5,950 nucleotides of DNA from Gemmatimonadota bacterium (GCA_016880225.1 JAEHDT010000177.1:1-5950), one strand, 5' to 3'. Shown: positions 1-4,691, numbered from the stretch's first letter. The notes: generated by a model not told the origin, from the sequence alone. Numbers and translations are program-made.

Positions 1-1348
1 CGCGCTGCGCGGCGGCACGCTGCCCGGTGGCGGCGAGGGCGTCGGCGAGGTCGAGCCGCGCGCGGGCCGTCTCGAACGGAGCGCCGCTCTGCTCGTACAG
101 CTCGGCCGCCGTTTCGAGCTGGCTCGCCGCGGCGGCCGCGTCACCGCGGCTGCCGAGCAGCGTGCCGTTCGCCGCCGCAACCGATGCGGCGAGCGCGGTC
201 GAGCCGAGTGCCTGCGCGATGCGCTGCAGCTCGTCGCGCGCCCGCTCGGCGGCGGCCCAATCGGCCCGCGCGGCGTGTGCCCGGACCACCAGCTCGAGGG
301 CGCCTGCGCGCGTCGTGGGTTCCCCGTCGCCCACCTGTGCCAGGAAGCGCTCCAGGTCGGCCGCGGCCTCGTCCGGGGCTCCGCGCTCGAGCGTGAGCGC
401 CGCCTGTCCCAATCGGGCGATCGGCTGCGCCCCGGCGCGCTCGAACAGCGTCGCCGCCTCGTCGAGCCGGCCCTGGCGCCGCCGCAGCTCGCCGAGCCGG
501 GCGACGGCTTGGATGGCGAGCGGGGGGCGCACCTGCTCCAGATCGCGGCTCGCGGCGGCGAGCTCGGCTTCCGCGTCAGCCCACTGGCCGCGCCAGATCA
601 GCACGCCGGCGTACTGGGTGCGGCACACCGCCGACAGCGGCCGCAGGCGCCAGCGCTTGGTGAATTCCTGCACGCGGGCGCACCACTGGGCGGCGCGGTC
701 GTAGTCGCGGACCCGCTCGCACGCGAAGATCTGCCAGCAGCACACGACGCCGACCGTGTGCAGCTCCTTCACTTCACCCGCCGTCGCGGCGGCGGTGGCC
801 TCGTCCAGGCACCGCATCCCGGCGGCCACGTCGCCAGCGCTCACACGCGCCAGCCCTTCCAGGGCGAGGCCCGTGAACTCGAGCCCGCGATCGGCCGTGG
901 CACGGCCCAGCGCGGCGGCCGCCACGCCCGCGTCGCGCGCCGCGGCGGTGTCGTGCCCGCGGAACAAGGCGTATTCCCCGTCGCGCAGCAGCAGCCAGCC
1001 GTACTCGGCCGTCCGCTCGTGGCCGGCGAGCAGCCGCCGCGCACGCTCCAGCCATCCCAGGGCGACGGCCGTATCGCCCCGGAAGGCGAGGTAGTCCCAC
1101 ACGAGCCACAGAGCGACGCGGGCCGCGCCGAGGGGGTCGCCCTGGTCGCGATACAGGCGGTAGGCGCGCTCGCGGGCGTCGAGGGTCAGCGCCGCGTCGT
1201 CGAGCCACCACGCCGCCAGTCCGAGTTGCTCCAGGGCCTGTGGCGTCTCGTGGGCGGCGACGCTGGTCTGGAACTGGGCGCGTGCTTCCTCCCAGGCGCC
1301 GCGCTGCAGCGCCTGCGTGCCGGCTCCGTACGTATCGGTGGAGGTCAT
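1..1348 (-). CDS. TPR-repeat protein, probable LuxR-type transcriptional regulator (C-terminus beyond the window)
   Basis: The minus strand is open from an ATG at 1348 to the window edge, giving 449 residues with no stop. The protein is almost entirely helical TPR-like repeats. It begins with a GAWEEARAQF-type repeat at about residues 17-26 and an AAWWLDD segment at 45-51. A DARERAYRLYRDQGD segment follows at 57-71, and ERVRDYDRAAQWCARV at 211-226. Later repeats sit at 285-305 and 403-421. I recognise this order from large actinobacterial-type proteins annotated as LuxR C-terminal-related regulators, in which the TPR half senses or binds a partner and a C-terminal HTH binds DNA. That HTH is not in the window, so regulator function is inferred. 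The start fits the family N-terminus. No strong Shine-Dalgarno sequence precedes it; a TAAGTT hexamer lies 10 bases upstream. It is divergent from the TonB unit. Several long antisense frames over this gene are shadows. A stand-alone TPR protein without HTH remains possible. Confidence 0.85.
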   Translation of the reverse strand, partial: MTSTDTYGAGTQALQRGAWEEARAQFQTSVAAHETPQALEQLGLAAWWLDDAALTLDARERAYRLYRDQGDPLGAARVALWLVWDYLAFRGDTAVALGWLERARRLLAGHERTAEYGWLLLRDGEYALFRGHDTAAARDAGVAAAALGRATADRGLEFTGLALEGLARVSAGDVAAGMRCLDEATAAATAGEVKELHTVGVVCCWQIFACERVRDYDRAAQWCARVQEFTKRWRLRPLSAVCRTQYAGVLIWRGQWADAEAELAAASRDLEQVRPPLAIQAVARLGELRRRQGRLDEAATLFERAGAQPIARLGQAALTLERGAPDEAAADLERFLAQVGDGEPTTRAGALELVVRAHAARADWAAAERARDELQRIAQALGSTALAASVAAANGTLLGSRGDAAAAASQLETAAELYEQSGAPFETARARLDLADALAATGQRAAAQR

Positions 1349-1358
1349 CCGCCCCGGT

Positions 1359-1364
1359 AACTTA
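1359..1364 (-). promoter_or_regulatory. Candidate -10 element of the TPR/LuxR-type gene
   Basis: Read on the minus strand, the hexamer TAAGTT (TANNNT type) lies 10 bases before the ATG at 1348. Transcription starting about 7 bases after it would give a leader of only a few bases, which would explain the lack of a close Shine-Dalgarno sequence. No convincing -35 element accompanies it. Confidence 0.25.
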
Positions 1365-1402
1365 GCCTGCCCTCCGGTCTTTGGCCCCGATCGCCTGTCG
1401 CC

Positions 1403-1421
1403 GCTCGTCTCGTCGACGAGC
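1403..1421. repeat. Hairpin/inverted repeat in the divergent promoter region
   Basis: GCTCGTC (1403-1409) pairs perfectly with GACGAGC (1415-1421) across a 5-base loop. The same stretch also contains a perfect 12-bp palindrome CTCGTCGACGAG at 1409-1420. It is not followed by a T tract, so it is more like an operator or chance GC palindrome than a terminator. Confidence 0.4.
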
Positions 1422-1464
1422 ACGTCAGGACTTTGCCCGGTTTCGTGCTTCGGAGCGCATCCCG

Positions 1465-1490
1465 GGAACATCCCGTCGTCCAAATGTGTC
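1465..1490 (+). promoter_or_regulatory. Weak ECF-like promoter candidate for the TonB unit
   Basis: GGAAC at 1465-1469 resembles the -35 element of many ECF sigma factors, and GTC at 1488-1490 could be the -10 core. The 18-base gap is slightly long for this class. The element lies about 42 bases before the first rightward start and overlaps the small CGGGA/TCCCG inverted repeat (1463-1475). It is noted only because nothing better is visible. Confidence 0.15.
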
Positions 1491-1520
1491 GTGCATCCAT
1501 GGGTGGTGTCACGAGAGCTC

Positions 1521-1526
1521 AAGGAG
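1521..1526 (+). promoter_or_regulatory. Ribosome binding site of the small upstream ORF
   Basis: AAGGAG lies 5 bases before the ATG at 1532. It selects this start over the further upstream ATGs in the same frame (for example 1433), and it is the main reason to take the small ORF seriously. Confidence 0.5.
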
Positions 1527-1531
1527 ACCGG

Positions 1532-1855
1532 ATGCGAGGGTACGCGCTGGCGATGGGAATCGTCCTCACGGTGGGGTACGGCTGTGTGGCACAGATGGCC
1601 GTCCGCTCCGCGGCCGTGAGGCAGGCGGTGGGCCCGGGGGCAGGGGTGGGGGTGGGGGCAGGGGTGGGCTCCGGGAGTGCGCCGGCGGCCGCCCCGGACA
1701 CCGTGTGGTGCGGCGGAACGCTTCCGCCAGTGGTGGTCGAGGCCCCGGCCGCCGCCGCGGCCGGCGTGGGTGTCGCCGTCGTCACCCGGCTCGGGCGCGT
1801 GAGTTGGTCCCTGCCGTGCGAGACGCCGCTACGGCGGGCGGATCGCGCGACTTGA
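1532..1855 (+). CDS. Possible small exported Gly/Ala-rich protein (107 aa), uncharacterised
   Basis: I do not recognise this protein. From the ATG at 1532 it has one positive residue, a hydrophobic stretch (about residues 4-17) and a Cys at 18 in the context TVGYGC. That could be a poor lipobox (the -3 position is Gly, not Leu/Val/Ile) or a weak signal peptide. Residues 33-50 are an almost pure Gly/Ala/Val repeat encoded by dense G tracts. Residues 52-85 are rich in Ala, Pro and Val, and further Cys residues occur at 60 and 96. It ends in TGA at 1853-1855, just before the TonB ribosome binding site, so it would be the first gene of the TonB unit. In favour are the AAGGAG at proper distance and the tight spacing. 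Against are the low-complexity composition and no known family. A leader region without a translated protein is the alternative. Confidence 0.4.
   Translation: MRGYALAMGIVLTVGYGCVAQMAVRSAAVRQAVGPGAGVGVGAGVGSGSAPAAAPDTVWCGGTLPPVVVEAPAAAAAGVGVAVVTRLGRVSWSLPCETPLRRADRAT
1636..1668 (+). repeat. G-tract tandem repeat, predicted G-quadruplex motif
   Basis: The 15-mer GGGGGCAGGGGTGGG occurs twice, at 1636-1650 and 1654-1668, an 18-bp period. Together they make six consecutive runs of 3-5 G on the coding strand, separated by only 1 or 2 bases, with a seventh GGG at 1673-1675. This meets the classic four-run G-quadruplex pattern with room to spare, in DNA and in the mRNA. In the small ORF it encodes alternating Gly-Ala-Gly-Val residues. 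Confidence 0.75.
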
Positions 1856-1857
1856 GC

Positions 1858-1865
1858 GGGGGAGG
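1858..1865 (+). promoter_or_regulatory. Ribosome binding site of tonB-like gene
   Basis: GGGGGAGG lies 4 bases before the ATG at 1870. It decides the TonB start. The reading frame is open upstream to 1381, but the upstream residues are Arg/Gly-rich with no sense as a TonB N-terminus, while the protein from 1870 has the expected short cytoplasmic head followed by a membrane segment. Confidence 0.7.
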
Positions 1866-1869
1866 CGGC

Positions 1870-2541
1870 ATGGATCTCTTGCTCTTCGAGACCAAGCGGA
1901 GGACCGACCGGCGGGTATTGGGCGTCGGGTTCGCGTCGCTGGCGGCGCACACCGCCGTGATCACGGCCGCCGTGTACGGAACCCTCCACACGGCGCCGGC
2001 GGAGACGACGGTGAGGCTCGATACGACCGTGGTGCTGCTCGCGCCCGAGCCGAAGCAAGCCCCGCCCCCGCCGCTCCAGATCAGCGAGCCGTTGCGGGGC
2101 TTCCAAACGATCGCCGTGCCTGATGAGATCCCCACGAGTGTGCCACGGATCGACCTGGAGGAGCGCTTCGATCCGCGTGACTACTCGGGGGTGGGAGTGG
2201 AGGGTGGGCGCGCCGAGGGCGCCGTGCCGCCCGCGGACGGCGTGTACGACGAGACGTTGGTGCAGCAGCGGCCCGCCTTGGTCGCGGCTCCGCCTCCGTA
2301 CTATCCCAATCTCCTGAGGCAGGCGGGGATCGAGGGCAGGGTGTTGTTGCGCGCCATCGTGGACACCACCGGCCGCGCCGAGCCCAACTCGATCGAGGTC
2401 GTGTCGAGCCCCGATCCCGCCTTCGATGCGCCGGCGCGGGACTGGGTGCGGCAGGCCAGGTTCCGGCCGGCGCGGTTCGGAGGCCAGGCCGTGCGGGCGC
2501 ACGTGACGATACCGTTGCAGTATTCCCTGACGCGCGGCTGA
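1870..2541 (+). CDS. TonB-family energy transducer protein
   Basis: This 223-residue protein has the full TonB layout. A basic cytoplasmic head (residues 1-16, KRRTDRR) precedes one membrane-spanning segment (about 17-38). A proline-rich periplasmic start follows (EPKQAPPPP at 60-68), then a linker (70-133) and a TonB C-terminal domain (about 138-220). Recognisable C-terminal features are YPNLLRQAGIEGRV (145-158), the DTTGRAE turn (165-171), the FDAPARDWVRQARFRPAR helix and strand (185-202) and the final strand VTIPLQYSL (212-220). TonB proteins carry energy from the inner-membrane proton gradient, via ExbB/ExbD, to outer-membrane receptors; ExbBD are not in the window. A SVAL-style head is lacking but the His at 27 in the membrane segment (LAAHTA) matches the conserved TonB membrane His. 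It follows the small ORF by 14 bp. The linker codes through a second G-tract cluster. Confidence 0.9.
   Translation: MDLLLFETKRRTDRRVLGVGFASLAAHTAVITAAVYGTLHTAPAETTVRLDTTVVLLAPEPKQAPPPPLQISEPLRGFQTIAVPDEIPTSVPRIDLEERFDPRDYSGVGVEGGRAEGAVPPADGVYDETLVQQRPALVAAPPPYYPNLLRQAGIEGRVLLRAIVDTTGRAEPNSIEVVSSPDPAFDAPARDWVRQARFRPARFGGQAVRAHVTIPLQYSLTRG
2187..2208 (+). repeat. Second G-tract cluster, possible G-quadruplex, in the TonB linker
   Basis: Four G runs (2187-2191, 2193-2195, 2202-2204, 2206-2208) are separated by 1, 6 and 1 bases on the coding strand. They encode the Gly-Val-rich part of the linker around residues 107-113. The cluster is weaker than the one at 1636-1668 but fits the standard four-run pattern. 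Confidence 0.5.
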
Positions 2542-2564
2542 CCCTCAGGTTCCTTTCCGCCGCC

Positions 2565-2592
2565 TTGCCCCCCGGGTTTCCGGGCATAGACT
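2565..2592 (+). promoter_or_regulatory. Candidate sigma-70 promoter of the dinB-like/cyclase operon
   Basis: TTGCCC (2565-2570) and TAGACT (2587-2592) each match 4 of 6 bases of the sigma-70 consensus and are 16 bp apart. The expected start point, about 7 bases after the -10, falls on or next to the A of the ATG at 2599. The spacer holds a perfect CCCGG/CCGGG inverted repeat (2571-2575 and 2580-2584, 4-base loop), which is well placed for a repressor. Confidence 0.45.
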
Positions 2593-2598
2593 CTCTAC

Positions 2599-3123
2599 AT
2601 GCCCGCGAAACGGCTGGCCAAACCGAGGCAGCGGACGAAGGCCGATGCCCACCGGGCGCTCCGCGACCACGTGCGCTCGCTGCTCTCCGAGTCACACGCC
2701 CACATGGATTTCGCGGACGCGATCGCCGGTTGGCCCGCCGATCTGCGGGGGGCGAAGCCCGCGGGACAGCCGTTCACTCCCTGGCGCCTGCTCGAGCACA
2801 TCCGGATATCGCAGTGGGACATCGTCGAGTTCACGAAGAGCGCAAAGCACGTGTCCCCCGAATGGCCGGCGGGCTACTGGCCGGCCGGCGACGCGCCCCC
2901 CGCGCCGGACGCCTGGGACGCGAGCGTCGCCCAGATCCGGCGCGATCTCCGGGCCATGGGCCGCATCGTCGCCGACCCGAAGACGGATCTGTTCGCCCGC
3001 ATTCCGCACGGCACCGGACAGACCGTGCTGCGCGAGGCCCTCGTCCTCGCCGACCACAACGCATATCACCTCGGCCAGCTGGTCTTGTTGAAACGGCTGC
3101 TCGGGCTGCACCGGGCTGGCTAG
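2599..3123 (+). CDS. DinB-family protein (putative metal-dependent four-helix-bundle protein)
   Basis: This 174-residue protein has the DinB/YfiT-like pattern, a four-helix bundle with three His residues that bind a divalent metal. The triad appears to be His67 (WRLLEHIRISQWD, 62-74), His153 and His157 (ADHNAYHLGQLV, 151-162). The length is normal for the family, with a short basic extension at the N-terminus (residues 1-14). Members include thiol transferases that use bacillithiol, mycothiol or glutathione, and many with unknown activity, so no substrate is assigned. The start is not preceded by a Shine-Dalgarno sequence; a promoter-like pair just upstream suggests a leaderless mRNA. Its stop TAG (3121-3123) overlaps the ribosome binding site of the following cyclase gene, which implies co-translation. 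The family call is firm and the biochemical role is unknown. Confidence 0.85.
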   Translation: MPAKRLAKPRQRTKADAHRALRDHVRSLLSESHAHMDFADAIAGWPADLRGAKPAGQPFTPWRLLEHIRISQWDIVEFTKSAKHVSPEWPAGYWPAGDAPPAPDAWDASVAQIRRDLRAMGRIVADPKTDLFARIPHGTGQTVLREALVLADHNAYHLGQLVLLKRLLGLHRAG

Positions 3124-3127
3124 GAGG
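3122..3127 (+). promoter_or_regulatory. Ribosome binding site of the diguanylate cyclase gene, overlapping the upstream stop codon
   Basis: AGGAGG is a near-perfect Shine-Dalgarno sequence 6 bases before the ATG at 3134. Its first two bases are the last two of the dinB-like stop TAG (3121-3123). A ribosome finishing the upstream gene would sit directly on it. Confidence 0.75.
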
Positions 3128-3133
3128 ACGACG

Positions 3134-4207
3134 ATGGTGCCTCGCGGGCAGCACCACACCGTCGAGCGGCGCGTCCTGCCGCCGCGCCGCAGCGGTCTCG
3201 AGCGCCGCCTGGGTGAGCGCCGCCTGGAGCTGATCTCGCTCGACGAGGAACGCCGCGATCACGCCGACCGGCGCGCCGCGCTGGAGCGGCGACTCGCGGG
3301 GCGCCGGCACACCGACGCCGGCCACCACGACAAGCTCGTCGTGCTGGTGGTGAGCGAGCAGGAAGCGGCCGCGGGGCGCGTGCGGGAGCTCTTGGGCGGC
3401 GCCGGCCCGGACCGGTTCGTGGTGACGACCGCTGCGCCCGGCGCGTCGCTCGAACGGCTGGCGCGCGGCGGAGTGGACGTGGTGCTGCTCGCCATGTCGC
3501 TGTCGGCACGTCGCGGATTCGCCACCTTCACCGAGCTGCGCGCTCTCGCCCCCGCCATCCCGTTTCTCTTCCTCTCGAGCTCGGACGACGAGCGCCACGG
3601 ACTCGAGGCGGTGCGCGCCGGGGCTCAGGACTTCCTGGTGGCGGACCGCGTGGACGGCGCGCTGCTCGCTCGGGCTTTGCGCCACGCCATCGAGCGCCAC
3701 CGGCTCCACACGGCGCTGCTCGATCTGGCGCTGGTGGACGACTTGACCGGCTTGTACAACCGCAGGGGTTTCCTCACGCTCGCGATGCGCGATCTCCGCC
3801 TGGCCCGCCGCGGCGACGAGACCCTGCTCGTGGCGTTCGCCGACTTGGACGACCTGAAGCGGGTGAACGATACCGCCGGTCACGCGGTGGGCGATCGCGC
3901 GCTGCGCGATAGCGCCGCGGTACTACGGCAGACGTTCCGCGACTCCGACCTGGTGGCTCGCCTGGGGGGCGACGAATACGCGGTGCTGGTGCGTCACGCC
4001 GGGCCCGAGAGCGCCGGCATCCTCGCCGAGCGGCTGAAGCGCCAGGTGCGCGACTTCAACCGCCGCGCCGGGCGGCCGTACCAGCTGTCCATCAGCCTCG
4101 GATTCGCCTGGCACAAGGCGAGCACGCTGAGCTCGGTGGCCGGCCTGCTCGAGCGGGCCGACCAGGCGCTGTATCGCGACAAGCGTCGCAAGCACGACGA
4201 GAGCTGA
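3134..4207 (+). CDS. Diguanylate cyclase (GGDEF domain) with degenerate receiver domain
   Basis: The 357-residue protein has three parts. Residues 1-65 are Arg-rich with paired Arg residues in a duplicated register. Residues 67-190 look like a response-regulator receiver fold, ending in the GAQDFLV...DGALLARALRHAIER pattern (163-188). The expected phospho-acceptor Asp is replaced by Ala (VVLLAMSLS, Ala120) and the conserved Lys by Ala170, so it is probably not phosphorylated. Residues 200-353 form a GGDEF domain that makes cyclic di-GMP from two GTP. It has DDLTGLYNRRG (202-212), the metal-site ADLDDLK (Asp237), VND (Asn245), GD (254), the catalytic loop GGDEY (278-282) with Glu281, and an inhibitory I-site RDSD (Arg269/Asp272) 5 residues before it. 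The Tyr for Phe in the loop is conservative. No membrane segment is seen, so it is cytoplasmic. It is coupled to the dinB-like gene and followed by DUF3006. Activity is likely but unproven. Confidence 0.92.
   Translation: MVPRGQHHTVERRVLPPRRSGLERRLGERRLELISLDEERRDHADRRAALERRLAGRRHTDAGHHDKLVVLVVSEQEAAAGRVRELLGGAGPDRFVVTTAAPGASLERLARGGVDVVLLAMSLSARRGFATFTELRALAPAIPFLFLSSSDDERHGLEAVRAGAQDFLVADRVDGALLARALRHAIERHRLHTALLDLALVDDLTGLYNRRGFLTLAMRDLRLARRGDETLLVAFADLDDLKRVNDTAGHAVGDRALRDSAAVLRQTFRDSDLVARLGGDEYAVLVRHAGPESAGILAERLKRQVRDFNRRAGRPYQLSISLGFAWHKASTLSSVAGLLERADQALYRDKRRKHDES
3164..3307 (+). repeat. Two-copy 28-residue Arg-pair repeat at the cyclase N-terminus
   Basis: In the encoded protein, Arg-Arg pairs occur at residues 12, 18, 24 and 29 and again at 40, 46, 52 and 57 (first residue of each pair), the same 6-6-5 spacing offset by exactly 28 residues (84 bp). 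Matching residues include ERR at 11-13 and 39-41, and LERRL at 22-26 and 50-54. The DNA copies are diverged, so the duplication is old or the pattern is kept by selection on the protein. Confidence 0.6.
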
Positions 4208-4221
4208 AGACGCCCGAGCGC

Positions 4222-4500
4222 ATGAGCGACGAGACCGCGTTCTACACGGTCGATCGCATCGAGGGAGACGTCGCCGTGCTCGTGGGCGACGAGGGCGTCG
4301 CGCTGGACGTGCCGCTTGGCACGCTGCCCGTGACGGCGCGGGAGGGCGTCGTGCTGCGCGTACGGCTCGCCCCGAGCGGCAAACCCGACTGGTCGAGCGC
4401 GGCACCCGACGCCGCCGAGCGGGACCGCCGTCTCAACGAAGCGCGGGCCCGCCTCGGCCGGCTGCGCCGGACCGACCCCGGCGGCGACGTCGCGCTCTAA
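4222..4500 (+). CDS. DUF3006 domain protein
   Basis: This 92-residue protein opens with YTVDRIEGDVAVLVGDEG (8-25) and continues with ALDVPLGTLP (27-36) and REGVVLRVRL (40-49). This is the small beta-strand pattern of DUF3006. The C-terminal third is charged and helical (AERDRRLNEARARLGRLRR, 65-83), as is usual in this family. Its function is unknown; DUF3006 genes often sit next to metallo-beta-lactamase/ComEC-type genes, but here the neighbour is a diguanylate cyclase ending 14 bp upstream. The Shine-Dalgarno sequence is weak, so translation may depend on the upstream gene. Its TAA stop interlocks with the stop of the convergent DUF2892 gene. Nothing suggests truncation. Confidence 0.85.
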   Translation: MSDETAFYTVDRIEGDVAVLVGDEGVALDVPLGTLPVTAREGVVLRVRLAPSGKPDWSSAAPDAAERDRRLNEARARLGRLRRTDPGGDVAL

Positions 4501-4691
4501 GAGCGGTCGCCGACCCCGGCGCGCTCGAGCACCCACTCGAGCGGGCAGACGCGCGTGAAGCTCGACTGGAGCAGGTTGAGCCCCACGAAGGCGGTGAACA
4601 ACAGCCAGTAGGGGCTTACCCAGTGCGCCAGCGCGAGCGAGACGAGCACGAAGGCGCCGGCGAAGCGCCGGATGAGATGTTCTCGATTCAT
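4497..4691 (-). CDS. DUF2892 (YgaP-like) small membrane protein
   Basis: This 64-residue protein has a basic head (MNREHLIRR), a hydrophobic helix at about residues 9-23, a VSPYWLLFTAFVGLNLLQSSF core (25-45) that forms the second helix, and the conserved Cys in FTRVCPLEWVLERAG (45-59). This is the typical DUF2892 pattern, the membrane part also found at the end of the rhodanese YgaP. Its role is unknown; free-standing copies commonly occur near sulfur, thiol or transport genes. The start has a strong GGAGGA 6 bases upstream (4698-4703) and overlaps the preceding PII-like gene's stop as ATGA. It is the last gene of the efflux operon as seen here. The 3' end contains an 8-bp inverted repeat. 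Confidence 0.88.
   Translation of the reverse strand: MNREHLIRRFAGAFVLVSLALAHWVSPYWLLFTAFVGLNLLQSSFTRVCPLEWVLERAGVGDRS
4522..4543. repeat. Perfect 8-bp inverted repeat just past the convergent stops
   Basis: CGCTCGAG (4522-4529) and CTCGAGCG (4536-4543) form a perfect 8-bp stem with a 6-base loop. It lies inside the DUF2892 coding end (residues around LEWVLER) and 21 bases past the DUF3006 stop, so in the rightward transcript it would sit in the 3' untranslated part. There is no T tract on either side, so it is a poor intrinsic terminator by the usual rule, but it may mark the 3' end of the rightward mRNA. Confidence 0.4.

Larger units (their letters stand above)
1349..1531. promoter_or_regulatory. 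Divergent intergenic region between the TPR/LuxR-type gene and the TonB unit
   Basis: This 183-bp stretch separates two divergently read units and must hold at least one promoter for each. Visible elements are a TAAGTT hexamer on the minus strand (1359-1364), a 7-bp-stem hairpin at 1403-1421, a CGGGA/TCCCG inverted repeat at 1463-1475, and a GGAAC sequence at 1465-1469 with GTC 18 bases further on at 1488-1490. The last pair resembles an ECF sigma-factor promoter only loosely. No consensus sigma-70 pair stands out for the rightward unit. If the TPR protein is a LuxR-type regulator, this is where it could act on itself and its neighbour, but no binding site can be proven from sequence alone. 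Confidence 0.5.

Noticed and set aside
275..1360. Rightward open frame of 361 codons
   Set aside because: It has no recognisable domain and an Arg/Gly/Ala/Pro-rich, shadow-like composition, while the opposite strand over the same stretch encodes a clear TPR protein.
1381..1869. N-terminal extension of the TonB frame to 1381
   Set aside because: The extra residues are Arg/Gly-rich and unlike any TonB head. A strong ribosome binding site precedes the ATG at 1870, and the normal TonB layout begins there.
1519..2502. Minus-strand open frame of 327 codons opposite the small ORF and TonB
   Set aside because: It is a GC-driven shadow with His/Arg/Pro-rich low-complexity composition, and the TonB family call on the plus strand is firm.
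2571..2584. CCCGG/CCGGG hairpin as terminator of tonB
   Set aside because: The stem is only 5 bp with no T tract, and it lies between promoter elements of the next gene, so an operator-like role fits better.
2831..3883. Minus-strand open frame of 350 codons opposite the cyclase
   Set aside because: It lies over the dinB-like end and the GGDEF protein, has no family pattern, and its Arg/Gly/Ala-rich sequence is expected from antisense of GC-rich codons.
3994..4536. Minus-strand open frame of 180 codons opposite the GGDEF end and DUF3006
   Set aside because: Both plus-strand genes are recognised families, and the frame carries no known motif.
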